Virus record (IMG/VR): IMGVR_UViG_3300030109_004508
Coordinates: 786-24,457 of that record
Strand: one strand, 5' to 3'
DNA: 23,672 bases
From: a virus
Under the pieces are notes generated by a model. The model worked only from the letters and a program-made list of their open reading frames with translations, did no database searches and was not told the origin of the DNA. This document shows, one piece after another, positions 18,545-23,672 of the stretch. The translations under genes and the position numbers were made by a program. The stretch's first letter is position 1, and each line of letters opens with the position of its first letter.

Positions 18545-19170
18545 TTTATAGATTCCTTTTGTTTTATTTCATCTTCCCATCTAGCACCATTGATGTAGGT
18601 TGTGGGCAAAGGTATAAATTTCTTTTCACAACCATCGTACCTATTTTTAATATCATCAATAGCTTTTTGTTGGTCTGTTTTATTTAACCTCTCGAATGCA
18701 ATTTTAGATTTTTTCTTGTTTTCTTTTCGAGGATAACGATCCCAAAAGGTATCAAAATTTGAACTATCTTTAGTTCTTCTTTTCTCTTCTCTTGGTAACG
18801 TTTCAATCGTTACATTTCCGTTACATTTATTTCGACTGTTACTTACCCTTTTTGCAGTTAAAATGCGGTTCTTAGCGGTACTGCCGTTGTGTCTATCGAA
18901 ATTTGTTAGTGTAATGTTGTTGTTCTTTTCGACCATCCAACCACTCCAAATCATCGCATCACAAAACCCTTTCAAACATACGTTACTATCGAGTAACGAT
19001 TTTGTAACGCTTGGAGCGTTACCATTTTCGGTCTGTCTGTCGAACCAAATCCATACTCTGAGTAGTTTTCCGATGACGGCATCTGGATCAATTTCTAGCC
19101 GTTCCGCTAATGCCCACACCTCCGGCTTGTCTGGTGTGCAATTCTCGAATTTGATCCAATCCCCTGCCAT
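18535..19170 (-). CDS. Phage replication initiator / helicase loader (lambda O-like layout)
   Basis: A 211-residue protein. The N-terminal domain 'AGDWIKFENCTPDKPEVWALAERLEIDPDAVIGKLLRVWIWFDR' is a winged-helix initiator start found in many phage replication proteins. The C-terminal part 'FDTFWDRYPRKENKKKSKIAFERL' and 'PLPTTYINGARWEDE' is the typical tail that contacts the helicase. It would bind the origin and deliver the helicase encoded next. Palindromic CGTTAC/GTAACG repeats lie within the coding sequence (18981-19022 and 18795-18842). The start ATG is immediately after a terminator-like hairpin and has no Shine-Dalgarno, although the N-terminal family match supports this start. Confidence 0.8.
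   Translation of the reverse strand: MAGDWIKFENCTPDKPEVWALAERLEIDPDAVIGKLLRVWIWFDRQTENGNAPSVTKSLLDSNVCLKGFCDAMIWSGWMVEKNNNITLTNFDRHNGSTAKNRILTAKRVSNSRNKCNGNVTIETLPREEKRRTKDSSNFDTFWDRYPRKENKKKSKIAFERLNKTDQQKAIDDIKNRYDGCEKKFIPLPTTYINGARWEDEIKQKESIKWT
18795..18842. repeat. CGTTAC repeat cluster 2 inside the initiator gene
   Basis: GTAACG (18795), CGTTAC (18808), CGTTAC (18819) and TGTTAC (18837). The first two form a 19-bp inverted repeat with a 7-base centre; the second and third are direct repeats (CGTTACATTTc/a) 11 bases apart. Looks like weaker initiator sites beside the palindromic cluster at 18981. Confidence 0.5.
18981..19022. repeat. Two perfect palindromes (iteron-like), candidate replication origin
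   Basis: CGTTACTATCGAGTAACG (18981-18998) has 7-bp arms around ATCG, and GTAACGCTTGGAGCGTTAC (19004-19022) has 8-bp arms around TGG. The four CGTTAC/GTAACG units start at 18981, 18993, 19004 and 19017, close to one helical turn apart. They lie inside the initiator coding sequence, as the lambda iterons lie inside gene O. Another GTAACG is at 19369-19374 near the rightward promoter. Binding by the initiator is inferred. Confidence 0.65.
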
Positions 19171-19179
19171 ATTAAAAAG

Positions 19180-19233
19180 AAGGGCAGTCTTTCGACCGCC
19201 CTTTTCTAGGAGGGCAAGTGTTTGACCACTTGC
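19180..19233 (-). promoter_or_regulatory. Attenuator-like leader of the replication initiator
   Basis: Read on the minus strand: hairpin 1 GCAAGTG/CACTTGC (19214-19233), then hairpin 3 AAGGGC/GCCCTT with an inner GTC/GAC (19180-19203) followed by CTTTTT and, 4 bases on, the initiator ATG. An alternative hairpin 2 pairs GCCCT (19211-19215) with AGGGC (19198-19202) and excludes both others. This is the terminator/antiterminator layout. The terminator ends about 10 bases before the start codon and there is no SD there. Confidence 0.6.
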
Positions 19234-19390
19234 AACTATGAATTATTGTTTGCATTATGCCATGAATTAATGTAAAACTCATCATGGAAAAACAGAATAA
19301 CAGAAAAAAGGACTATTGCAAACTATTTTAGGAAAGAGGCATAAGTGTATGAAATATAATACATTAACGTAACGAACTAGGAGGTTACAA
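19234..19390 (+). promoter_or_regulatory. Divergent promoter region between replication and recombination operons
   Basis: No gene. On the plus strand TATAAT at 19355-19360 is a perfect -10 without a good -35; GTAACG (19369-19374), the initiator-gene repeat unit, lies at the expected start site and may be an operator. AGGAGG (about 19380-19385) is the SD of the 19391 gene. A minus-strand CATAAT-like -10 near 19254 could serve the initiator leader but has no clear -35. Confidence 0.4.
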
Positions 19391-19597
19391 ATGTCTCAGC
19401 TTACTTTGTCTGAATTAGATGAACCAAATGGAGAATTAGTACAGAACGAAAGTAGGGAGTTGATTGAGCGTGTCTCTGAATGGTCTAAAAAAGACCTGAA
19501 AGAACTAGCTAAACGCATCAAAGAGAAAACTGGAGTAAATATTCTGTGTACCGATGGCGTTGTCACTAACGTAAGGAAGGTGAGCCATGACCAATAA
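19391..19597 (+). CDS. Hypothetical small acidic phage protein
   Basis: A 68-residue helical protein (MSQLTLSELDEPNGELVQNESRELIERVSEWSKKDLKELAKRIKE...), not recognised, with AGGAGG seven bases before the ATG. It opens the rightward recombination operon and overlaps the next gene by 11 bases. Confidence 0.6.
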   Translation: MSQLTLSELDEPNGELVQNESRELIERVSEWSKKDLKELAKRIKEKTGVNILCTDGVVTNVRKVSHDQ

Positions 19598-19841
19598 TAT
19601 TACTCCGATCAGACCACCAAAAAAACTCACTCAAGACGAAATAATCAGGCAAACCATTGACGAATTTGCAACGGGAAATCACTCTCAATATTCAGAAATT
19701 GCAGAGGAAGTTTGGAATGATTTTGATGTTGTTGAATTGCTGATGGTTGTTGCAGAAAATGATGGCGATTTTGCAATGATTGGCGAAAGAGTGAATGCGT
19801 ATGTGTTCGATATGATAAAACACAAATTGAAGGAGAATTAA
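19587..19841 (+). CDS. Hypothetical small acidic phage protein
   Basis: An 84-residue acidic protein (MTNNITPIRPPKKLTQDEIIRQTIDEF...) ending two bases before Erf. Not recognised. The 'EEVWNDFDVVELLMVVAENDGDFAMIGERVNAYVFDMI' part is helical and acidic and could mimic DNA or contact Erf; this is a guess from position and charge only. Confidence 0.55.
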   Translation: MTNNITPIRPPKKLTQDEIIRQTIDEFATGNHSQYSEIAEEVWNDFDVVELLMVVAENDGDFAMIGERVNAYVFDMIKHKLKEN

Positions 19842-19843
19842 AA

Positions 19844-20467
19844 ATGGCGACAAAAAAACAAAATAAAGAAGGCAAACAAAACATTTGGCAAAAAATACAT
19901 TATGTTATGAAAAATGCAGGGTATATTCAGAGAAAAAAATCTAGTATGCCCTACAAAACTGTAACACATAATGATGTTACAGATTCCGTTAGAAAACAAA
20001 TAACGGAAGTGGGTTTAATAATAATTCCTGAAGTCACAAGTAATAGTAGAGAAGGAAATATTCATAGTGTCGTAATGAGTATTCATATTATGGATATTGA
20101 TAGTGGCGAAACTTTGGAAATAAAAGGTTTTCCTGGTACTGGAATTGATCCTCAAGACAAAGGATATGGTAAAGCTATCTCTTATGCTTTCAAATACATT
20201 TTACAAAAACTATTTCTTCTTGAAATAGGCGATGATGAAGAGGTTGAAAGACACCAAATAAAAGCAATCGAGCCTACTAAAGAAGTTGATCCAGAAGTAA
20301 AGAAAGAGTTAGAGGAATCTGCTGAACAAGGAGTAGCATCCCTTAGAGCAAAATTAGATGAACTGAAAGGTGAAAAGTTAGATGGAGTTGAACATGATTT
20401 GCTAGGAAGTTACATCGCTACTGCGAAAAAGGCAGATGAAAAAGAGGCAAATAGAAATGTTGAGTAA
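19844..20467 (+). CDS. erf: Erf-family single-strand annealing protein
   Basis: A 207-residue recombinase of the ERF superfamily (P22 Erf and relatives), which anneals complementary single strands during phage recombination and genome circularisation. Core evidence: 'YVMKNAGYIQRKKSSMPYKTVTHNDVTDSVRKQITEVGLIIIPEV', 'HSVVMSIHIMDIDSGETLEI.G.P' and the ERF signature 'GTGIDPQDKGYGKAISYAFKYILQKLFLLEIGDDEEVE' (about 98-136). The C-terminus is a Glu/Lys-rich linker-like tail. SD AAGGAG before the ATG at 19844. The exonuclease gene begins inside its last codons, so the pair is made together. Confidence 0.85.
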   Translation: MATKKQNKEGKQNIWQKIHYVMKNAGYIQRKKSSMPYKTVTHNDVTDSVRKQITEVGLIIIPEVTSNSREGNIHSVVMSIHIMDIDSGETLEIKGFPGTGIDPQDKGYGKAISYAFKYILQKLFLLEIGDDEEVERHQIKAIEPTKEVDPEVKKELEESAEQGVASLRAKLDELKGEKLDGVEHDLLGSYIATAKKADEKEANRNVE

Positions 20468-21098
20468 AGATAGAGACGGAAGGATTACAGGTTCATCAGC
20501 CGGTGCTTGTATGGGAGTAAACAGGAATTGTAATAGGAAACAAGCCTTTCGTAGAATTATAGGAATAGAAAAATTTGAGGGAAATGAGGCTACTCAATGG
20601 GGGAGTGACAATGAGGTCAATGCTCTAAATACTTTTGAAAGTAATCTTGGTGTTATATGTGAAGAAGTTTTAGACGATCAACAATTTCATATACACACTA
20701 AACATAATTTTCTTGGCTGTACTCCCGATGGGTTTACCTTATGGAGCATATTACCCATAGATAATGAAAGATCAATTATAGAGTTTAAATGCCCTTATCC
20801 TGATTGGAAGGGTAGAATCCCTGATGAACCACGACCTGATTACTATGCTCAAGTTCAATTTAATATGGAGATTTGTGGTTGTACAGAGTCTTATTTAACC
20901 TTTTATATGCCTGAACAAATAAGAGTGTTTCGTATTGCACATGATCCTGAGTATGTGAAAATAATGCTCGAATACTTAGAAGATTTTTATCACACGTTTA
21001 TAGAAACAAAAACAGAACCGCCAAGATTTTCAAAATCGTCACCAAAACCAACCTTACCAGAAATGAAATGGGAGATTATTTATGACAGACAATACTAG
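20457..21098 (+). CDS. YqaJ-type 5'-3' exonuclease (lambda Exo fold)
   Basis: A 213-residue nuclease of the YqaJ/lambda exonuclease group, which resects double-stranded ends to give single strands for the annealase. Motifs: 'ITGSSAGACMGVN' with following 'WGSDNEVNALNTFESNLG' (E53), 'NFLGCTPDGFTL' (D91), 'SIIEFKCPYPDWKG' (E109, K111) and 'PDYYAQVQFNMEI' (Q region), in the right order with the PD-(D/E)xK core intact. Start ATG 20457 is chosen for its SD AAAGAGG and 11-base overlap with erf; the in-frame ATG at 20436 lacks an SD. Erf plus YqaJ make a two-component recombination system. Confidence 0.85.
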   Translation: MLSKDRDGRITGSSAGACMGVNRNCNRKQAFRRIIGIEKFEGNEATQWGSDNEVNALNTFESNLGVICEEVLDDQQFHIHTKHNFLGCTPDGFTLWSILPIDNERSIIEFKCPYPDWKGRIPDEPRPDYYAQVQFNMEICGCTESYLTFYMPEQIRVFRIAHDPEYVKIMLEYLEDFYHTFIETKTEPPRFSKSSPKPTLPEMKWEIIYDRQY

Positions 21099-21408
21099 AA
21101 AAAAGAGTACAAACATATCGCCTAGTGGTATGTACCCTCAAGTAACTCACCCTAATGCACCTGATTGGGTGATTAGACCTGTTTCCTCAATTACAGTTTA
21201 TCCGGCTTTGTTATTAACATGGTTGCAAAACGAGAGTTGGTGGAAAAAACACGTTCAGAAAACAGATAAAAGTGGTAATGAATGTATTGTATTTAATATT
21301 AAAAAAAGTATAGAAAATGATAAGTTTGGAAATGAGGCATATTATTTGTCTTTATGGCAAAAAGAGAATAAAGAGAATGATGATGATTTTTCAGAGTTTT
21401 TAAAGTAA
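21082..21408 (+). CDS. Hypothetical phage protein after the exonuclease
   Basis: A 108-residue protein, not recognised, with a Trp-rich centre ('WVIRPVSSITVYPALLLTWLQNESWWKKHVQK') and an acidic C-terminal tail (KENKENDDDFSEFLK) resembling SSB-type acidic tails. It overlaps the exonuclease by 17 bases and the next gene by one base. An accessory recombination role is possible by position; not shown by motif. Confidence 0.5.
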   Translation: MTDNTRKKSTNISPSGMYPQVTHPNAPDWVIRPVSSITVYPALLLTWLQNESWWKKHVQKTDKSGNECIVFNIKKSIENDKFGNEAYYLSLWQKENKENDDDFSEFLK

Positions 21409-21566
21409 TGTTAAATTTAAATGGCGATGTTGAATATGCTGCTATTTATCTTGGAATCTTTATCTTTGGTTCTACTTGGCTGTTCTGTTCTACTTATGCC
21501 AAGCATAAACCTGATTTTGATGTCATCTGTAAGGTAGAAAACGCTTGTATTGTTGAACAAAAATAA
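21408..21566 (+). CDS. 52-residue membrane protein
   Basis: TAATG overlap with the preceding stop. One hydrophobic span at about 11-30 (AAIYLGIFIFGSTWLFCSTY), then a short tail with two Cys (ICKVENACIVEQK). No motif recognised. The overlapping start supports translation. Confidence 0.5.
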   Translation: MLNLNGDVEYAAIYLGIFIFGSTWLFCSTYAKHKPDFDVICKVENACIVEQK

Positions 21567-21569
21567 GAT

Positions 21570-21627
21570 ATGCTTACCCTCTTTATATAGATGGTGTCGC
21601 TAAAATGGTAAAAAAGGGGGTGAGCAT
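21570..21627 (+). promoter_or_regulatory. 15-bp hairpin masking the integrase ribosome binding site
   Basis: ATGCTTACCCTCTTT (21570-21584) pairs along its full length with AAAGGGGGTGAGCAT (21613-21627), with two G-U pairs and a 28-base loop. The 3' arm contains the SD (GGGGGTGA) and the first two bases of the ATG at 21626. Formation would hide the integrase start. Confidence 0.6.
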
Positions 21628-22513
21628 GTCGCCAACAAATGAATTATTTAGTAATGCAGCTAGTAGATGGCTTGTATTAAGAAGAAAAAACCTCAGAGAA
21701 AATACCTATAAAAAGTATAACCAGGAAACTTCTATCCTTTGTAAAGCACTTGGTAAACATACTGTCGGTAGTTTAGTGGAATATCCAAAACCTATTTTGG
21801 ATTATTTGAAAACATTAAATGTTACCAAGAAAACAATAAGTAACAGATTGATTCCGCTAAAAGGTATCTATGATATGTTATCTGTCGAAACTAATATGCA
21901 GATAACATACCCATTAAACAATGCTAATATTTCAATGTTTCTGGACATAAAAAAATCGACCTATGTGGTCGATCCGTTTAGTTTGAAAGAGATTGAAAAA
22001 ATATTAAGTAAAGCCGGAAAAATGAAAAATGCTTTGGAAGTTTCTTTTTTTACAGGTCTAAGACCTTCTGAATTACATGGATTAAAATGGGAAGATATAG
22101 GCGAAGATGAAATAAGGGTTAGTAGGAGATTGATTAATGGGAAAGAGGATGATCCTAAAACAGAATCAAGTAGAAGAAGTGTTGCTATTGTTATTAATGG
22201 TAATCCTACTAGAGCAAAAACAGCTTTAAACAATCAGAAGTTAGTCTCTAGCTTTAATGAATATGTTTTCCCCGAACAGGTTACTAACCAAGAGTTTAAA
22301 AGAATTTGCCGTTTAGCCAAAGTACCTTACAGAAATATATATCAAGCTAGACACAGCTTTGCTAGTAACATGCTTTTAGTCCATGCTCCTAGAGAATGGT
22401 TAGCTAAACAAATGGGTCATAAAGATACGACTATGATAGCAGAAAGATATGGTAAATGGATTAAAGACTCAGATATTACATTGTCTGGTAATTATATAAC
22501 TCAATCTTTTTGA
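21626..22513 (+). CDS. int: Tyrosine-family integrase
   Basis: A 295-residue site-specific recombinase. A SAM-like core-binding domain (about 5-100) precedes a catalytic domain with 'FFTGLRPSEL' (R146), 'DDPKTESSRRSV' (K178), 'YQARHSFASNML' (R242; the box-II first position is Tyr239 rather than the common His), 'MGHKDTTM' (H265) and nucleophile Y275 in 'AERYGKW'. It would insert phage DNA at attB. The arm-type N-terminal domain of lambda Int is short or absent. I prefer ATG 21626, with SD GGGGGTGA, to the in-frame ATG at 21605, which has none. The gene runs in line with the recombination operon. No attP core can be identified from one side alone. Confidence 0.9.
   Translation: MSPTNELFSNAASRWLVLRRKNLRENTYKKYNQETSILCKALGKHTVGSLVEYPKPILDYLKTLNVTKKTISNRLIPLKGIYDMLSVETNMQITYPLNNANISMFLDIKKSTYVVDPFSLKEIEKILSKAGKMKNALEVSFFTGLRPSELHGLKWEDIGEDEIRVSRRLINGKEDDPKTESSRRSVAIVINGNPTRAKTALNNQKLVSSFNEYVFPEQVTNQEFKRICRLAKVPYRNIYQARHSFASNMLLVHAPREWLAKQMGHKDTTMIAERYGKWIKDSDITLSGNYITQSF
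22494..22513 (+). repeat. 20-bp direct repeat, left copy (end of int)
   Basis: ATATAACTCAATCTTTTTGA covers the last codons and stop of the integrase gene and matches 18 of 20 bases at 23273-23292, the last codons and stop of the GNAT gene. Both proteins end -ITQS-F/S. The repeats bracket the two genes 22545-23292. Confidence 0.6.
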
Positions 22514-22544
22514 GGGTGCAAATTTAAATATAGGAGAGAGTTGT

Positions 22545-22739
22545 ATGATTATTAAAGTTAAATACAAGAGGATGTCTTTCATTAAAGCTACTAAAAAGGA
22601 ATATACTCAAATAACACGAGTGCCAGATTATAAATTGTTTGATGTAAACAATCTCTTAGAGTTTGTTAATAAGTTTGATGAGTGGAAAAGTACAAATTGT
22701 ACTTATAATGACGAGATAATATCAATTGTTAATGTATAA
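22545..22739 (+). CDS. Hypothetical small phage protein
   Basis: A 64-residue basic protein (MIIKVKYKRMSFIKATKKEYTQ...), not recognised; AGGAGAGAG precedes the ATG. It overlaps the GNAT gene start by 8 bases, so both are expressed as a unit between the 20-bp direct repeats. Confidence 0.5.
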   Translation: MIIKVKYKRMSFIKATKKEYTQITRVPDYKLFDVNNLLEFVNKFDEWKSTNCTYNDEIISIVNV

Positions 22740-23292
22740 ACAAGATGATCTAGGAACAACAAGACAAGCAATATTAGCAGATGTTCCTTATGTTGTAGAT
22801 TTAAGTAAAAAAGAAAATCATTGTTTAGGTTTTATCCCAAAGATGGCTTACACATCAGCCGTAACAGGAATAAAAGATGGTAAAAGATGGAGTAATGTTT
22901 GTAATGATAAATTGTTTGTAATTGAGTGCAACAAAGATTTAGTTGGATTTTGTTTGGCAAGTTTTGGTTTACCACATAAACAAATTAGACATGGCAAAAT
23001 AGCACAAATATGTTTGCAAGAAGATGCAAGAAAATTATTAAGAGGAAGATTATTATTAGATGCAGTTATTGAATATGGGTATTCTGTTTTTACTGTTGGT
23101 TGGTCTTGTGGGTGTGCAGATGATTTAGAAAGTAATTTTTTTTGGAAAGCTATGGGTTGGATAAAAGTATCAGAAAGGAAAGGAATTTCACACACTAACA
23201 CATGGAAACAAACAAGCAAAAGAAAAATTAATATCTACAAGTATGATATACATGATTTGTTTTTAAATAACAATATAACTCAATCCTCTTGA
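22732..23292 (+). CDS. GNAT-type acetyltransferase-like phage protein
   Basis: A 186-residue protein of the acetyltransferase fold. 'TRQAILADVPYVVDLSKKENHCLGFIPKMAY' is the N-terminal GNAT-like opening common to a phage group, 'NKDLVGFCLASFG' is the beta4 region, 'HGKIAQICLQEDARKLLRGRLLLDAVIEYG' is the acetyl-CoA-binding motif A area and 'SNFFWKAMGWIKV' the final conserved block (N/FF.A.GW). The 'R-x-x-G-x-G/A' loop is not perfect. Substrate unknown; phage GNATs may modify host or nucleic-acid substrates. I choose ATG 22732 (overlapping the upstream stop) over an in-frame TTG at 22726. The 3' end overlaps the leftward gene at 23280 by 13 bases. Confidence 0.7.
   Translation: MYKQDDLGTTRQAILADVPYVVDLSKKENHCLGFIPKMAYTSAVTGIKDGKRWSNVCNDKLFVIECNKDLVGFCLASFGLPHKQIRHGKIAQICLQEDARKLLRGRLLLDAVIEYGYSVFTVGWSCGCADDLESNFFWKAMGWIKVSERKGISHTNTWKQTSKRKINIYKYDIHDLFLNNNITQSS
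23273..23292 (+). repeat. 20-bp direct repeat, right copy (end of GNAT gene)
   Basis: ATATAACTCAATCCTCTTGA, 18 of 20 bases identical to 22494-22513, 779 bases away in the same orientation. It also covers the 3' end of the convergent holin-like gene. Confidence 0.6.
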
Positions 23293-23501
23293 CCAAACAT
23301 TTTATCTAACTTTCTTGTTTCGTTTCTGTAGTTTAAATGCTTATATGTTAGTGAAACCAATAAACTACAAAAAGCTATTCCTAAAGCTATTGGTGTTGCG
23401 TAGTGATCCACATAAGCTAGGAAACAGGTCAGTCCTGAACAAGAATAAAGAGTAAAATCTATCGCTTTAACTACTGCTTCAGGGTGCTTGTACATGATCA
23501 T
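23280..23501 (-). CDS. Holin-like two-span membrane protein
   Basis: A 73-residue protein with spans at about 13-31 and 36-54 and a charged C-terminus ('YKHLNYRNETRKLDKMF'). This hairpin layout with a basic cytoplasmic tail is that of small class II phage holins (HP1-like). The window also has a GTA-type holin at 13113, so this would be a second holin or an antiholin; neither is proven. The ATG at 23499-23501 overlaps the upstream stop by 4 bases (ATGA); a second ATG at 23493-23495 is possible. Confidence 0.5.
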   Translation of the reverse strand: MIMYKHPEAVVKAIDFTLYSCSGLTCFLAYVDHYATPIALGIAFCSLLVSLTYKHLNYRNETRKLDKMFGQED

Positions 23502-23672
23502 TCAGCCGATTTATCGTTGCCGTTCAAACCAGATTTATGAAAATTTTTTATTGTAAAATCTGACACATCATCAGCGTAATACTCTGGCGGTAAAGCATGT
23601 TTCACTCTTATAAAGTTGTAAGCATTAGTCCATTTTTTACGCTGAAAATAATACAAGAGAAAATTTTGTAAT
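23498..23672 (-). CDS. Partial phage protein, C-terminal 57 residues
   Basis: An open frame from the right edge to TGA at 23498-23500, ending ATGA-overlapped with the holin-like gene. Visible part: 'RKKWTNAYNFIRVKHALPPEYYADDVSDF' and an acidic-polar tail (SGLNGNDKSAE). Not recognised. Position suggests the end of another leftward late transcript, likely structural, that continues beyond the window. Confidence 0.5.
   Translation of the reverse strand, partial: LQNFLLYYFQRKKWTNAYNFIRVKHALPPEYYADDVSDFTIKNFHKSGLNGNDKSAE

Noticed and set aside
18863-19225. Plus-strand ORF of 120 codons
   Set aside because: Antisense to the initiator gene and its leader; no SD at its start and no recognisable protein.
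21566-21640. Possible attP core overlapping the integrase leader
   Set aside because: Structure is explained by the RBS hairpin; a core site cannot be recognised without the matching attB or tRNA end.
21961-22233. Minus-strand ORF of 90 codons
   Set aside because: Antisense to the integrase catalytic domain.
22848-23219. Minus-strand ORF of 123 codons
   Set aside because: Antisense to the GNAT-like gene, whose conserved blocks are clear; the antisense product looks like shadow sequence.

Overview
The window is a contiguous piece of a low-GC, double-stranded DNA tailed-phage or prophage genome. It carries a head/packaging module (scaffold, Bbp19-like protein, head-tail connector portal, large terminase), a lysis module (T4-type lysozyme and a 3-TM gene-transfer-agent-type holin), a lambda-style replication and recombination module (initiator, DnaB-like ATPase, NinG-like and NinB-like proteins, Erf annealing protein, YqaJ exonuclease) and a tyrosine integrase, so the phage is probably temperate. 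The connector-type portal and Bbp19-like protein point to a short-tailed (podovirus) particle. The host cannot be named from the sequence. Shine-Dalgarno use, perfect DnaA boxes and the GTA-type holin suggest an aquatic low-GC proteobacterium (inference). No tail genes, rRNA, tRNA or CRISPR array are visible.

Layout. (1) 1-5596, leftward: scaffold (partial), Bbp19-like, portal, a small protein, TerL, a putative TerS, an adenine-type DNA methyltransferase, an XF1762-family protein and a Cys-rich small protein. (2) 5597-6138: a non-coding block with an orphan rho-independent terminator, three perfect DnaA boxes, a CRP-type palindrome and AT-rich DNA. (3) 6139-11644, rightward: a string of small genes, most with the same 'GGAG..AATAACT-ATG' leader. 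It includes a stand-alone DUF3427 protein, an ArdC antirestriction protein, an Arc-like RHH protein and a duplicated MGYTNYW gene, so it reads as a host-takeover or anti-defence region. A type II hammerhead ribozyme lies between the second and third genes. (4) 11641-19170, leftward: exonuclease-like protein, lysis genes, many small proteins, NinG/NinB-like proteins, a cytosine-methyltransferase-like protein, the helicase and the initiator. (5) 19391-23292, rightward: Erf, YqaJ exonuclease, integrase and a GNAT protein. (6) 23280-23672, leftward: a holin-like membrane protein and a partial gene.

How it works together. The initiator at 18535-19170 has palindromic CGTTAC/GTAACG repeats inside its own gene, as in lambda O/ori, and a terminator-like hairpin immediately before its start codon, suggesting attenuation. 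The helicase follows at once. Erf plus YqaJ form an annealase/exonuclease pair. Two nearly identical leftward promoters (TTGACA-17-TATACA with a shared 16-bp block) precede the lysis genes and TerL and probably form a co-regulated late promoter set. Integrase translation may be gated by a 15-bp hairpin covering its ribosome binding site.

The observations most worth following are the hammerhead ribozyme at about 6531-6613; the XF1762 gene, which lacks a normal start codon and sits behind a GGGTTTG slippery heptamer placed just before the upstream stop; the two competing origin candidates; and the attenuator-like leader of the initiator gene.
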